This document shows positions 1-6,816 of a DNA stretch of 14,070 nt, piece by piece; positions within the stretch are counted from its first letter, which is position 1; each line of letters starts with the position of its first letter. The translations under genes and the position numbers were made by a program. The stretch spans positions 1-14,070 of the forward strand of contig JASLXL010000266.1 in the NCBI GenBank assembly GCA_030740335.1, written 5' to 3'. The notes beneath the pieces were generated by a model, which did no database searches, was not told the DNA's origin, and saw only the letters and a list, made by a program, of their open reading frames with translations. Origin of the DNA: SAR202 cluster bacterium (lineage in GTDB: Bacteria > Chloroflexota > Dehalococcoidia > SAR202 > CAJWER01).

Positions 1-212
1 GAAGACCTACCGAGAGCAGCTACAGGGCACATTTACCCCATAGAACTAAGCGGTGTCGCCCTGAGGGTCTGGGGAGGCGGGGTCTGGCGTTCAGGGAGTC
101 GGCGAGCGTGGCCTCACCCCAGATGCTTCGTCGAAGCCTCCACAGCATGACTAGCTCGGCAGGTTGTGTCTGGTTTACGTCCTGCCCCGGCCCACCTAGC
201 GCGCGCAGCGCC
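1..212. other. Non-coding stretch downstream of ruvB
   Basis: I see no gene, RNA or T-tailed terminator here. The only structures are a short odd palindrome (GCTTCGTCGAAGC near 124-136) and a GC-rich tract just after the ruvB stop. Small open frames of about 42-46 codons exist on both strands. They have no Shine-Dalgarno sequence and encode arginine-rich, low-information peptides typical of chance frames in GC-rich DNA. Confidence 0.5.
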
Positions 213-1238
213 CTAGAAGAGCGACGCTTGGCGGCGTGCTTCTTCGGGGTATGGGAAGTCTAGGTGGTCGTAGGCTCGGCGAGTTGCGACGCGGCCTCGG
301 CGGGTGCGGTCCAGGAAGCCCATCTGCAACAGGAACGGCTCGTACACGTCCATTATAGTGTCAGCTTCTTCACTTATGGCGGCGGCGAGGGTTTCGATTC
401 CCACTGGGCCCCCTGCAAACTTCTCGATGATGGACCGCAGCACCAAGTGGTCGGTATCGTCCAGGCCCAGGGCGTCGACCTCTAGCCTCTCCAGAGCGTC
501 GCGGGCGACATCGCCGGTGACAGTGCCGTCTGCCTTCACCTGGGCATAATCGCGCACTCGCCTGAGCAGCCTGTTGCCCACCCTGGGCGTCCCCCTGGAG
601 CGCCGGGCGATCTCGGCCACGCCTTCATCGTCGCTCGTTACAGCCAAGATGCGGGCCGAGCGCTCCACAATGGAGCGCATGGCATCTTCAGTGTAGAAGT
701 CGAGGCGGTGGACGGAGCCGAAGCGGTCCCGCATCGGAGATGAGACCATGCCGTACCGGGTCGTAGCACCAATCAGGGTGAAGCGCTTCACGCTCAGATT
801 CATGCTTCTGGCCTTGAGCCCTTTGTCGATAACCCAGGAGACCACGAAGTCTTCCATCGCGCCGTAGAGGACCTCTTCCACCACGCGTGGAAGCCGATGG
901 ACCTCGTCTATAAACAGAACCTCACCGATCTCAAGCCGTGTCAACATCGACACCATGTCCGCTGGACGCTCGATGGCCGGGCCAGAGGTAACCTTGATCT
1001 TGGCGTCCATCTCGTTGGCGACAATGTTGGCCAACGTGGTCTTACCGAGGCCGGGCGGGCCATGGAGCAGGGTGTGGTCAAGCGGCTCTCCACGAAGCCG
1101 GGCTGCCGCGATGGCTATCTCCAGGTTGGCCTTGAGTCGTTCCTGGCCGATATATTCGTTCAGTCGGCGAGGGCGCAGGCTCGTGTCTTCTGAATAGTCG
1201 TTTTCTTGTTGGGTTCCGGAAACGATGCGTTCTTCCAC
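213..1238 (-). CDS. ruvB: Holliday junction branch-migration DNA helicase RuvB
   Basis: RuvB is the hexameric AAA+ motor that, with RuvA, drives branch migration of Holliday junctions in recombination and repair. The 341-residue protein is full length for the family. It shows Walker A GPPGLGKT (60-67), Walker B with DEVHR (111-115), the GATTR...SPMRDRFG sensor/arginine-finger region (about 157-174), the [18 protein letters not shown] block of the small AAA+ lid (about 213-230; the usual 'IAN' is 'VGN' here), and the C-terminal winged helix ([16 protein letters not shown], about 277-292). The start is GTG, chosen because GGGAG lies a few bases upstream and the N-terminus matches the family. 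The gene stands alone on its strand: ruvA and ruvC are not upstream, and it has its own promoter and a LexA-type operator. The extreme C-terminus, QASLF, resembles a clamp-binding motif. Identity is very secure. Confidence 0.97.
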   Translation of the reverse strand: MEERIVSGTQQENDYSEDTSLRPRRLNEYIGQERLKANLEIAIAAARLRGEPLDHTLLHGPPGLGKTTLANIVANEMDAKIKVTSGPAIERPADMVSMLTRLEIGEVLFIDEVHRLPRVVEEVLYGAMEDFVVSWVIDKGLKARSMNLSVKRFTLIGATTRYGMVSSPMRDRFGSVHRLDFYTEDAMRSIVERSARILAVTSDDEGVAEIARRSRGTPRVGNRLLRRVRDYAQVKADGTVTGDVARDALERLEVDALGLDDTDHLVLRSIIEKFAGGPVGIETLAAAISEEADTIMDVYEPFLLQMGFLDRTRRGRVATRRAYDHLDFPYPEEARRQASLF

Positions 1239-1262
1239 TTTCGCTCCCGAAGCACTGCCATT

Positions 1263-1273
1263 GAACGATGTTC
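1263..1273 (-). promoter_or_regulatory. Second GAAC-N3-GTTC element in the ruvB leader
   Basis: On the minus strand this reads GAACATCGTTC, an inverted pair of the same GAAC/GTTC half-sites as the neighbouring box, but with a 3-nt instead of 4-nt spacer. It lies in the predicted 5' untranslated region, one base from the first box. It could be a weak secondary LexA contact or coincidence; the wrong spacing lowers confidence. Confidence 0.35.
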
Positions 1274-1274
1274 A

Positions 1275-1286
1275 GAACTGGTGTTC
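1275..1286 (-). promoter_or_regulatory. LexA/SOS-type operator (GAAC-N4-GTTC)
   Basis: The minus strand reads GAACACCAGTTC, an exact match to the GAAC-N4-GTTC core of the Gram-positive/actinobacterial LexA box; the flanking C and G of the full consensus are absent. It abuts the -10 hexamer of the ruvB promoter and covers the expected transcription start, the classic position for repression. RuvB is an SOS gene in many bacteria, so context and motif agree. Binding itself is inferred. Confidence 0.7.
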
Positions 1287-1315
1287 ATTCTATTGGTGGC
1301 CTACGAGGGTGTCAA
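1287..1315 (-). promoter_or_regulatory. ruvB promoter, sigma70 type
   Basis: On the minus strand a perfect -35 TTGACA (1315-1310) is separated by exactly 17 nt from TAGAAT (1292-1287), a 5/6 match to the -10 consensus. Transcription should start near 1280, giving a leader of about 42 nt before the GTG start. Confidence 0.8.
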
Positions 1316-1349
1316 ATAAGTGCCCCGTGGGAAACGTGGCCAGCATACA

Positions 1350-1379
1350 CTGCAACGTGCGAGCCGACTACGATATAAT
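1350..1379 (+). promoter_or_regulatory. Candidate promoter of the mutase operon
   Basis: A perfect -10 hexamer TATAAT lies at 1374-1379. The best -35 candidate (CTGCAA, 18-nt spacing) is poor, so the promoter is called mainly from the -10 box and its place between divergent genes. A start near 1386 would put the in-frame ATG at 1381 outside the transcript and favour the TTG at 1426. Confidence 0.5.
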
Positions 1380-1425
1380 CATGGCACGCTGGGTCGGCTT
1401 GGGCACTTCAAGTGGAGGAAACAAC

Positions 1426-1950
1426 TTGGTCTGGATTGTGTTCGGTATCGTGCTGCTGGCCAGTTTCGGATTTGTGGTACGAACTATAGCCAAGAGGCTG
1501 CCGGTAGCCCACACCGTAACACGTACGGCCCAATACAACCGCTCTCCCGCGGAGATTTGGCTGATTGTATCCGACCTGTCGGCCCAGCCCGAATGGCGCC
1601 CCGACCTGCGGTCAGCCGAGCGGCTGACGCCCCGAGGCGCACGGGAGGTGTGGCTAGAGACCGATAATCGCGGTCAAACCACGACTCTTGAGACCGTCGA
1701 GTCCACGCCCCACCGCCGTCTGGTGAGACGCATCTCCGACGAGGATCTCAACTACAGTGGCGACTGGTCCTTGGAGATTGGCGAGTTCGGCGAGGTGACC
1801 TACATCACGATCACTGAAACGGGCGAAATCAGCAACTCGCTGTTCAGGTTCCTCAACAAATACATCGTCGGGCATGGATCAGGCGTCGATCGATACCTGA
1901 CAGCCCTCGGCACGAAGTTGGGAATCGATGTCAGGATCACGGATGGCTAA
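1426..1950 (+). CDS. Membrane-anchored SRPBCC-fold protein (polyketide cyclase/dehydratase-like)
   Basis: The proposed 174-residue protein begins with a hydrophobic segment (VWIVFGIVLLASFGFVV, about residues 2-18) followed by RTIAKR, which predicts an N-terminal membrane anchor with the rest cytoplasmic. Residues of about 28-170 look like an SRPBCC/START-like domain: AQYNRSPAEIWLIVSDLSAQPEWRPDL is the typical opening strand and helix, and FGEVTYITITETGEI gives the following strands. SRPBCC proteins bind hydrophobic ligands, and some are cyclases or co-chaperones; the ligand here is unknown. I chose TTG 1426 because GGAGG at 1414-1418 sits 7 nt upstream. The in-frame ATG at 1381 has no Shine-Dalgarno and directly follows a TATAAT, and an ATG at 1225 would read through the divergent promoter region. 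The mutase gene starts 12 nt downstream, so co-transcription is likely. Fold call is fairly secure; function is not. Confidence 0.7.
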   Translation: MVWIVFGIVLLASFGFVVRTIAKRLPVAHTVTRTAQYNRSPAEIWLIVSDLSAQPEWRPDLRSAERLTPRGAREVWLETDNRGQTTTLETVESTPHRRLVRRISDEDLNYSGDWSLEIGEFGEVTYITITETGEISNSLFRFLNKYIVGHGSGVDRYLTALGTKLGIDVRITDG

Positions 1951-1962
1951 GGTAGGTAGACG

Positions 1963-3618
1963 ATGAGCAGTGAAAACAAGGACGAGTGGTCAGAAAATAC
2001 CCTGGGGCCAGCGAAGAAGCGCTTCGGGGAGCGGAAAGAGACCTTCGAGTCGGACTCTGGTCTCGAAATCGACACGACCTACGATCAGGGTGACCTGGTC
2101 GAGTTCGACTATGAGGAACGGGTTGGCTACCCCGGCGAGTACCCCTACACCCGCGGCGTGCAGCCCAACATGTACCGTGGCCGACTCTGGACGATGCGCC
2201 AGTATTCCGGCTACGCCTCCCCCGAGGAGTCCAACAAGCGCTACCGGTACCTGCTCGACGAAGGACAGACGGGGCTAAGTATCGCCTTCGACCTGCCAAC
2301 ACAGACCGGGTACGACTCTGACCACCCCCTTGCCACGGGCGAGGTAGGCCGGGCCGGAGTGCCGATCAGCAGTCTGTTAGATATGGAAACCCTGTTCGAC
2401 GGCATCCCGCTCGACAAGGTCAGCACGTCCATGACCATCAACTCGACCGCGTCGATTCTGCTTGCTCTATACATCGCCGTGGCGAAGAAGCAGGGTGTCG
2501 ACCCGAAGACGATCAACGGCACCATCCAAAACGACATCCTTAAGGAGTACATCGCAAGAGGGACGCACATCTATCCTCCTGTGCCTTCGATGCGACTGGT
2601 CACCGACGTGTTCAAATACTGCCGGGAGCATGTCCCGCGGTGGAACACGATCAGCATTAGCGGCTATCACATGCGGGAGGCCGGCGCGACCGCAATCCAG
2701 GAGTTGGCGTTCACGTTTTCGAACGCCATCGCGTACGTGGACGCCGCCGTTGGGGCGGGTCTGGATGTGGACGACTTTGCCAACCGACTGTCATTCTTCT
2801 TCGTGGCGCAAAGTAACCTTTTCGAGGAGGCCGCCAAGTTTCGCGCGGCCAGGCGGATGTGGGCAAAGATCATGCGAGAGCGGTTTGGAGCCAAGAATCC
2901 GCGCTCATGGATGCTACGATTCCACACCCAGACCGCAGGAGTCACGCTAACGGCACAGCAGCCAGACAACAACGTGATCCGCACGACGGTGCAGGCGCTG
3001 TCAGCAATCCTTGGCGGCACTCAGTCTCTCCACGTCAACTCCCGCGACGAAGCGCTGTCGTTGCCCACCGAGGAGTCTGTCCAGATCTCCTTGCGTACAC
3101 AGCAGATTCTGGCCCACGAGAGCGGAGTCACCGAAACTGTCGACCCTCTCGCGGGCTCATATTACGTCGAGAACCTGACTGACAGGCTCGAGGCAGCGGC
3201 ATTCGAGTACATTGACGAGATCGACCGCATGGGCGGTGCCGTATCGGCGCTGGAGTCCGGCTACCAGACCAGGGAGATCCATGAGAGCGCCTTCAAGCAT
3301 CAGCGCGAGGTGGAGTCGGAAGACCGGGTAGTGGTGGGGGTAAACAGGTATCGAACCGACGAACCGCCCATAGGCAAACTGCAGACCATCGACCCCAAGG
3401 AGACGGTCAAGCAGATAGAGCGTGTGAAGCGAGTCCGTAGTGAGCGCGACAGTTCGGTAACGCAGGCGGCGCTGGATAGGCTCAAGACCATAGCTTCGGG
3501 CTCCGACAACACGGTTCCGTCGATACTGGAGTGTGTCGAGGCCTATGCTACCGTTGGAGAGATAGCCGACGTCTTCCGAGGAATATTCGGAGAGCAGCAA
3601 GACGCCTCCGGAACGTAA
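1963..3618 (+). CDS. mcmA1: Methylmalonyl-CoA mutase, catalytic (large) subunit of the split type
   Basis: It catalyses the adenosylcobalamin-dependent interconversion of (2R)-methylmalonyl-CoA and succinyl-CoA in the cytoplasm. The 551 residues cover only the substrate-binding TIM-barrel domain and match stand-alone large subunits; the B12 domain is encoded separately at 5356-5763. Visible family blocks include [19 protein letters not shown] (63-81), [19 protein letters not shown] (104-122), [10 protein letters not shown] (208-217) and [14 protein letters not shown] (231-244). Tyr81, Arg211 and His236 correspond to Tyr89, Arg207 and His244 of the Propionibacterium enzyme. The Tyr/Arg pair marks methylmalonyl-CoA specificity, as opposed to the Phe/Gln of isobutyryl-CoA mutases. 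ATG 1963 is preceded by an AGGTAG-type ribosome site. The MeaB/ArgK repair chaperone and propionyl-CoA carboxylase are not in the window. Confidence 0.95.
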   Translation: MSSENKDEWSENTLGPAKKRFGERKETFESDSGLEIDTTYDQGDLVEFDYEERVGYPGEYPYTRGVQPNMYRGRLWTMRQYSGYASPEESNKRYRYLLDEGQTGLSIAFDLPTQTGYDSDHPLATGEVGRAGVPISSLLDMETLFDGIPLDKVSTSMTINSTASILLALYIAVAKKQGVDPKTINGTIQNDILKEYIARGTHIYPPVPSMRLVTDVFKYCREHVPRWNTISISGYHMREAGATAIQELAFTFSNAIAYVDAAVGAGLDVDDFANRLSFFFVAQSNLFEEAAKFRAARRMWAKIMRERFGAKNPRSWMLRFHTQTAGVTLTAQQPDNNVIRTTVQALSAILGGTQSLHVNSRDEALSLPTEESVQISLRTQQILAHESGVTETVDPLAGSYYVENLTDRLEAAAFEYIDEIDRMGGAVSALESGYQTREIHESAFKHQREVESEDRVVVGVNRYRTDEPPIGKLQTIDPKETVKQIERVKRVRSERDSSVTQAALDRLKTIASGSDNTVPSILECVEAYATVGEIADVFRGIFGEQQDASGT

Positions 3619-3620
3619 AC

Positions 3621-3649
3621 AAGGGGAGTGCAGAGGGACCGAGCCCCTT
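3621..3649 (+). other. Possible small hairpin between mutase and acyl-CoA dehydrogenase genes
   Basis: AAGGGG (3621-3626) can pair with CCCCTT (3644-3649) across a 17-nt loop in the 47-nt gap just after the mutase stop. There is no T tract, so it is not an obvious terminator. It could tune expression of the downstream gene, whose start lacks a visible ribosome site, or be chance. Confidence 0.3.
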
Positions 3650-3665
3650 TGCTTCTTGGTTCTTA

Positions 3666-4823
3666 ATGACCCAATCTGTCTTGTCTGAAGAAGAAACGAT
3701 GCTAAAGACCACGGTCCGCGAATTCGCGGATCAGGTCCTGGTTCCCAACGCGGCGGGTTACGACGAGAGCGGCGAGTTCCCCTGGGACAATGTGCGGGGA
3801 CTGGCGGAGCTCGGCATCCTCGGCCTCACTGTGGATGGGGAGTACGGTGGGAGTGGGGGCACGACTCGCCACCTCGCTATTGTCGCGGAGGAGATAGCGA
3901 GAGGCTGTGGCTCCACCAGCGTCATACTCATCGCCCACCTGTCCTTATGCACCGAATTCATTGCTACCTTCGGCACTCCGACCCAGAAACAGCGGTGGGT
4001 GCCGGCTCTGGCCACAGCGGAGACGATAGGCGCGCTAGCGCTGACCGAGCCGGGCTCGGGAAGTGATGCGGCCGCGATGCGCACCACCGTCGCCGGAGAT
4101 GAGGACGGCTATGTCCTGAACGGCAGTAAGCTGTTCACAACCAACGCAGAGGAGGCCGGGGTGTTCGTGGTTTTGGCCACCCATGACCGTGACCTCCGTT
4201 CCAAAGGCATTTCGGCACTGGTTGTGGAACCCGGGGCCGATGGGTTCACCATCAACCCGCAGCATGGCAAGATGGGGATGCGCGCCACGTCCACCGCAGA
4301 GTTGGTCTTCGAGGACTGCGCCGTTCCTTGCAACGCGCTCCTAGGTAGCGAACGCGAGGGGTTCGCGGAGACGATGGAGATACTGAACTCCAGCCGCATC
4401 GGAATTGCCGCGCAGAGCGTGGGTCTGGCACAAGCTGCCTACGAGGCCGCGGTGCAGTACGCCAAACAGCGCGAGGCCTTCGGCATGAACCTATCGGAAT
4501 TCCAGGGCATACAGTGGACCATCGCGGACATGGCCACCGACATTGAGGCTGCGCGGCTACTGGTGCTCCAGGCAGCGACTCTCAGGGATCTGGGCAGACC
4601 ATTCGTCACCGCGGCATCGATGGCCAAGCTGTTCGCGTCGAGGGTGGCTGTGGAGTCGGCTGACCGGGCGGTGCAGATTCACGGCGGCACAGGCTATTTT
4701 GCGCCGACAACCGTGGAACGGCTGTACCGTGACGCCAAAGTAACGGAGATATACGAAGGAACTTCGGAGGTGCAACGCATGATTATTGCTCGCAACATGC
4801 TCAACGAACAGGGCCAGGGATGA
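3666..4823 (+). CDS. Acyl-CoA dehydrogenase (short/branched-chain type)
   Basis: This FAD enzyme introduces the alpha,beta double bond into an acyl-CoA and passes electrons to ETF. The 385-residue protein has the normal family length. The N-terminal helical domain begins LSEEETMLKTTVREFAD. The signature ALALTEPGSGSDAAAMRT lies around residues 122-139, and the C-terminal helical domain contains RIGIAAQSVGLAQAAYE, KQREAFG and VQIHGGTGY. The catalytic base is the Glu in IYEGTSEVQR (about residue 364), the position used by short- and medium-chain dehydrogenases. ATG 3666 gives the family N-terminus; an upstream ATG (3531) would lie inside the mutase gene and add an unrelated 45-residue leader. 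No good ribosome site precedes 3666. It overlaps the epimerase by 4 nt. Lying between mutase subunits, it may act on isobutyryl-, 2-methylbutyryl- or another acyl-CoA that ends as propionyl-CoA; substrate is not readable. Confidence 0.93.
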   Translation: MTQSVLSEEETMLKTTVREFADQVLVPNAAGYDESGEFPWDNVRGLAELGILGLTVDGEYGGSGGTTRHLAIVAEEIARGCGSTSVILIAHLSLCTEFIATFGTPTQKQRWVPALATAETIGALALTEPGSGSDAAAMRTTVAGDEDGYVLNGSKLFTTNAEEAGVFVVLATHDRDLRSKGISALVVEPGADGFTINPQHGKMGMRATSTAELVFEDCAVPCNALLGSEREGFAETMEILNSSRIGIAAQSVGLAQAAYEAAVQYAKQREAFGMNLSEFQGIQWTIADMATDIEAARLLVLQAATLRDLGRPFVTAASMAKLFASRVAVESADRAVQIHGGTGYFAPTTVERLYRDAKVTEIYEGTSEVQRMIIARNMLNEQGQG

Positions 4824-5257
4824 CCGCGCCCGACAAGTCACCGTGCAACGCACGTCACATCAACCACGTCGCGATAGCCGTGCGCGACATCGACGAGGGT
4901 CTGGCGCTCTATCGCAGAATTTTCGGTCTGCCCGAGGTTGAGGTAGAAGAGTTGGAGGACCAGGGTGTGCGAGCGGCTTTGGTAACGGTGGGAGGCTCGC
5001 AACTCGAGTTCATTGAGCCGACAGACCCTGAGGGCGGCGTGGCCCGCTTCATTGCCAAGCGCGGTGAGGGACTGCACCACGTCTGCTTCGAGGTAGACAG
5101 GCTACAGGGCACGCTAGACGCGCTGGACAAGGAGGGCGTCGGACTCATCGACCATGAACCTCGTGAGGGGCTATCAGGGATGATCGGGTTCCTGCATCCA
5201 AGATCCACGGGCGGCGTGCTGGTGGAGTTGGTGGACAGCGAGACGGCTCGGCACTAA
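4820..5257 (+). CDS. mce: Methylmalonyl-CoA epimerase
   Basis: A member of the vicinal oxygen chelate (glyoxalase-like) fold that interconverts (2S)- and (2R)-methylmalonyl-CoA, supplying the isomer the mutase needs. In 145 residues it has two VOC half-domains. Metal ligands read by alignment to the known Propionibacterium enzyme are His16 (INHVAIAV), Glu63 (QLEFIEP), His87 (GLHHVCFEV) and Glu136 (VLVELVD). Other family marks are YRRIFGLPEV, GVRAALVTVGGS and FLHPRSTGGVLVEL. The start ATG overlaps the dehydrogenase stop in an ATGA, implying translational coupling. The closest alternative in the VOC superfamily would be a lactoylglutathione lyase, but the mutase context and the GLHH block favour epimerase. 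Confidence 0.94.
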   Translation: MTAPDKSPCNARHINHVAIAVRDIDEGLALYRRIFGLPEVEVEELEDQGVRAALVTVGGSQLEFIEPTDPEGGVARFIAKRGEGLHHVCFEVDRLQGTLDALDKEGVGLIDHEPREGLSGMIGFLHPRSTGGVLVELVDSETARH

Positions 5258-5272
5258 TTGGGAGAACTACCA

Positions 5273-5299
5273 CAGAGATCGCAGAAATCACAGAAAAGA
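5273..5299 (+). repeat. Short tandem repeat, three 9-nt CAGA units
   Basis: CAGAGATCG, CAGAAATCA and CAGAAAAGA follow one another without gaps, in an A-rich gap between mce and the B12 subunit whose composition differs from the GC-rich surroundings. The look (CCACAGAGATCGCAGA...) recalls purine-rich CACAGAGA-type intergenic repeats that I associate with many environmental bacterial genomes. That family membership is my impression, not a search result. Confidence 0.5.
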
Positions 5300-5355
5300 G
5301 ACGGGATTTCTTGTTTGAGAAAGAGGGGAATTTCGTTTGGTTCTGAGGGAAAGCA

Positions 5356-5763
5356 ATGAACGATAGTCGAATCATACGGGTGCTGGTGGCGAAGCCCGGC
5401 CTTGATGGCCACGACCGCGGAGCAAAGATCATCGCCCGAGTGCTTCGAGACGCCGGGATGGAAGTGGTATATACAGGCATCCGCCAAACGCCGGAGATGA
5501 TCGCCGAAGCGGCACTACAAGAGGACGTGGACGTCATCGGACTCTCTATTCTATCTGGCGCCCACCTGGAGTTATTCCCTCAAATTTTTGAGGGCATGAA
5601 TACGAGAGGGATGAAAGATATCGTGGTCGTGGCAGGGGGCATCATCCCAGACAAGGACCGCGCTGCGCTGCTAGACATGGGTGTGAAGGCCGTGTTCGGG
5701 CCAGGCACGCCGACAACCGACATCGTGGAATTTGTCCGGGGTACAGTGGCCGAGCGGGATTGA
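5356..5763 (+). CDS. mcmA2: Methylmalonyl-CoA mutase, cobalamin-binding (small) subunit
   Basis: A stand-alone B12-binding Rossmann-like domain of 135 residues that completes the split mutase by holding adenosylcobalamin over the large-subunit barrel. All family signatures are present: DGHDRG (17-22; DxHxxG) with His19 as the lower axial cobalt ligand, SILSG (64-68; the SxL motif that cradles the dimethylbenzimidazole tail), and AGGIIP (93-98; GG motif). The N-terminal [17 protein letters not shown] is typical of methylmalonyl-CoA mutases. ATG 5356 has GAGGG (5345-5349) at good spacing. It is separated from mce by 98 nt containing a repeat, so it may be transcribed with the operon or separately; no convincing promoter is visible in the gap. 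It is followed at once by a palindromic repeat. Confidence 0.95.
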   Translation: MNDSRIIRVLVAKPGLDGHDRGAKIIARVLRDAGMEVVYTGIRQTPEMIAEAALQEDVDVIGLSILSGAHLELFPQIFEGMNTRGMKDIVVVAGGIIPDKDRAALLDMGVKAVFGPGTPTTDIVEFVRGTVAERD

Positions 5764-5795
5764 GGCGAAATAAGGGTGACGGGCGAGCCTGAGCG

Positions 5796-5880
5796 ATCAT
5801 TCGACAGACTCATGATGAGCGTCCATTGTGTTGGGCGCACCGACTAGAAGGAGCCGCTCGTGGTGAGCCCGTCGAATCAT
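5796..5880. repeat. Imperfect inverted repeat resembling a dispersed extragenic palindrome
   Basis: The left arm (5796-5821) and right arm (5855-5880) pair at 20 of 26 positions around a 33-nt loop. Core words are TTCGACAGACTCATGATGAGCG on the left and CGCTCGTGGTGAGCCCGTCGAA on the right (described here at their core, each ending near the arm boundary). Such TTCGAC...CTCA...GAGCG inverted pairs look like REP/MITE-type elements common between genes of environmental bacteria; copy number cannot be judged from one window. It lies between the B12 subunit and the HAD phosphatase and covers an otherwise possible upstream ATG of the latter. Confidence 0.6.
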
Positions 5881-5938
5881 GCCTGCTGAGCAGAGCAACT
5901 CCGACATCGAACAAACCCACGATCAGGATTTGAGTTCT

Positions 5939-6646
5939 ATGGCCATTGAGGCCGTGATTTTTGACTTCGACGGGGTGATCCTCGAAACCGAGACTCCGAA
6001 CTACGAGACATGGAGGGACGAGTTCGCCGACCACGGCGTGGAGCTTGACCGATCACTTTGGGCCGGTTTTGTAGGTGGGAGACCCGGTATTTTCGACCCG
6101 TACGGACACCTTGAGAAGCTGACCGGCCATACGGTTGACCGCGACATCGTCGGCAGCCGCCGACGTAAACGCTATCTATCTCAGGTAGCGTCGTCGTCCA
6201 TACTGCCCGGGGTCGTCGACTGCATGACCGGGGCGAAAGCGTTAGGACTGAAGCTCGGAGTGGCGTCCAGCTCCAGCCGTCAGTGGGTCGAAGAGCACCT
6301 CATCAAGCGCGATTTGATGCGCTATGTCGGCGTGGTCAGGTGTCGAGACGACGTGATAAATGTCAAACCTGACCCCGAACTGTTCCTTTCGGCGGCCGCA
6401 GCCCTGGGCGTTGCTCCAGCACAATGTGTGGTGATCGAGGATTCGGCCAACGGCGTAACGGCAGCCAAACGAGCCGGCATGTACTGCGTAGTTGTGCCGA
6501 ACTCAACAACGATCGACATGGTAGTGGATCATGCCGATTTGCGCCTGCGATCGCTCGGGGACGTAACACTATCAGCTCTGATAGAACGCTTAGGAATTGA
6601 GGTGACTGGCTCTTACGGAGAGGGCCTTCAGTTGCACCTCCCATGA
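5939..6646 (+). CDS. HAD-superfamily hydrolase, beta-phosphoglucomutase-like (subfamily IA)
   Basis: A 235-residue haloacid-dehalogenase fold enzyme that probably acts on a small phosphorylated metabolite. Motif I is FDFDGVILETE with nucleophile Asp9 and acid/base Asp11. A helical C1 cap follows (about 15-85). Motif II is the Ser/Thr-rich GVASSSSRQW, motif III is NVKPDPELF, and motif IV is VVIEDSANGVTAAKRAGM with the Mg-binding Glu-Asp. KPDPELF and EDSANG are typical of the beta-phosphoglucomutase/phosphatase subgroup; I cannot separate mutase from phosphatase. I chose ATG 5939 because the motif normally begins about five residues from the start. An in-frame ATG at 5879 is possible, but it lies in the right arm of the inverted repeat and would add a 20-residue polar leader with no family match. 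Neither start has a strong ribosome site. Confidence 0.88.
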   Translation: MAIEAVIFDFDGVILETETPNYETWRDEFADHGVELDRSLWAGFVGGRPGIFDPYGHLEKLTGHTVDRDIVGSRRRKRYLSQVASSSILPGVVDCMTGAKALGLKLGVASSSSRQWVEEHLIKRDLMRYVGVVRCRDDVINVKPDPELFLSAAAALGVAPAQCVVIEDSANGVTAAKRAGMYCVVVPNSTTIDMVVDHADLRLRSLGDVTLSALIERLGIEVTGSYGEGLQLHLP

Positions 6647-6735
6647 AGAATCGTGGGGACTACAACCCATGGGCATGGTGTACAAGCCGAAGACCGGGCG
6701 ACGCCAAATTGGTGACTACGACTCCTGTGTGAAAC

Positions 6736-6764
6736 TTGACTCAATACCCCGTCGAGACTAAAAT
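6736..6764 (+). promoter_or_regulatory. Promoter of the yceD-rpmF-fabD-nusB-acpP operon
   Basis: TTGACT (6736-6741) and TAAAAT (6759-6764) are each 5/6 matches to sigma70 consensus and are separated by exactly 17 nt. Transcription should begin near 6771, leaving a leader of about 46 nt. It lies in a 170-nt gap with no other visible feature. Confidence 0.78.
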
Positions 6765-6816
6765 ACGCCGTTGCGAGTGGTTCGTGTTCGGCACATAGAC
6801 CCGGGGTGGTGTCGGG

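Noticed and set aside
22..147. 42-codon minus-strand frame and 46-codon plus-strand frame (from 122) in the left flank
   Set aside because: No ribosome site and low-complexity arginine/proline-rich products; consistent with chance frames.
1225..1425. Upstream ATG (1225) extending the SRPBCC protein by 67 residues
   Set aside because: The extension reads antisense through the ruvB promoter, operator and start region, has no ribosome site and shows no family resemblance; TTG 1426 has GGAGG at ideal spacing.
3531..3665. N-terminal extension of the acyl-CoA dehydrogenase from ATG 3531
   Set aside because: It would overlap the mutase gene by 88 nt and add an arginine-rich leader not seen in the family; ATG 3666 gives the normal N-terminus and length.
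5860..5889. Tiny GTG-initiated frame after AAGGAG near 5847-5854 as a leader peptide
   Set aside because: Only nine codons with no regulatory residue pattern, and it lies in the right arm of the inverted repeat, which explains the sequence better.
6643..6735. Short frame starting in the ATGA overlap with the HAD stop
   Set aside because: About 29 codons, no ribosome site, no recognisable features, and it runs up to the operon promoter.
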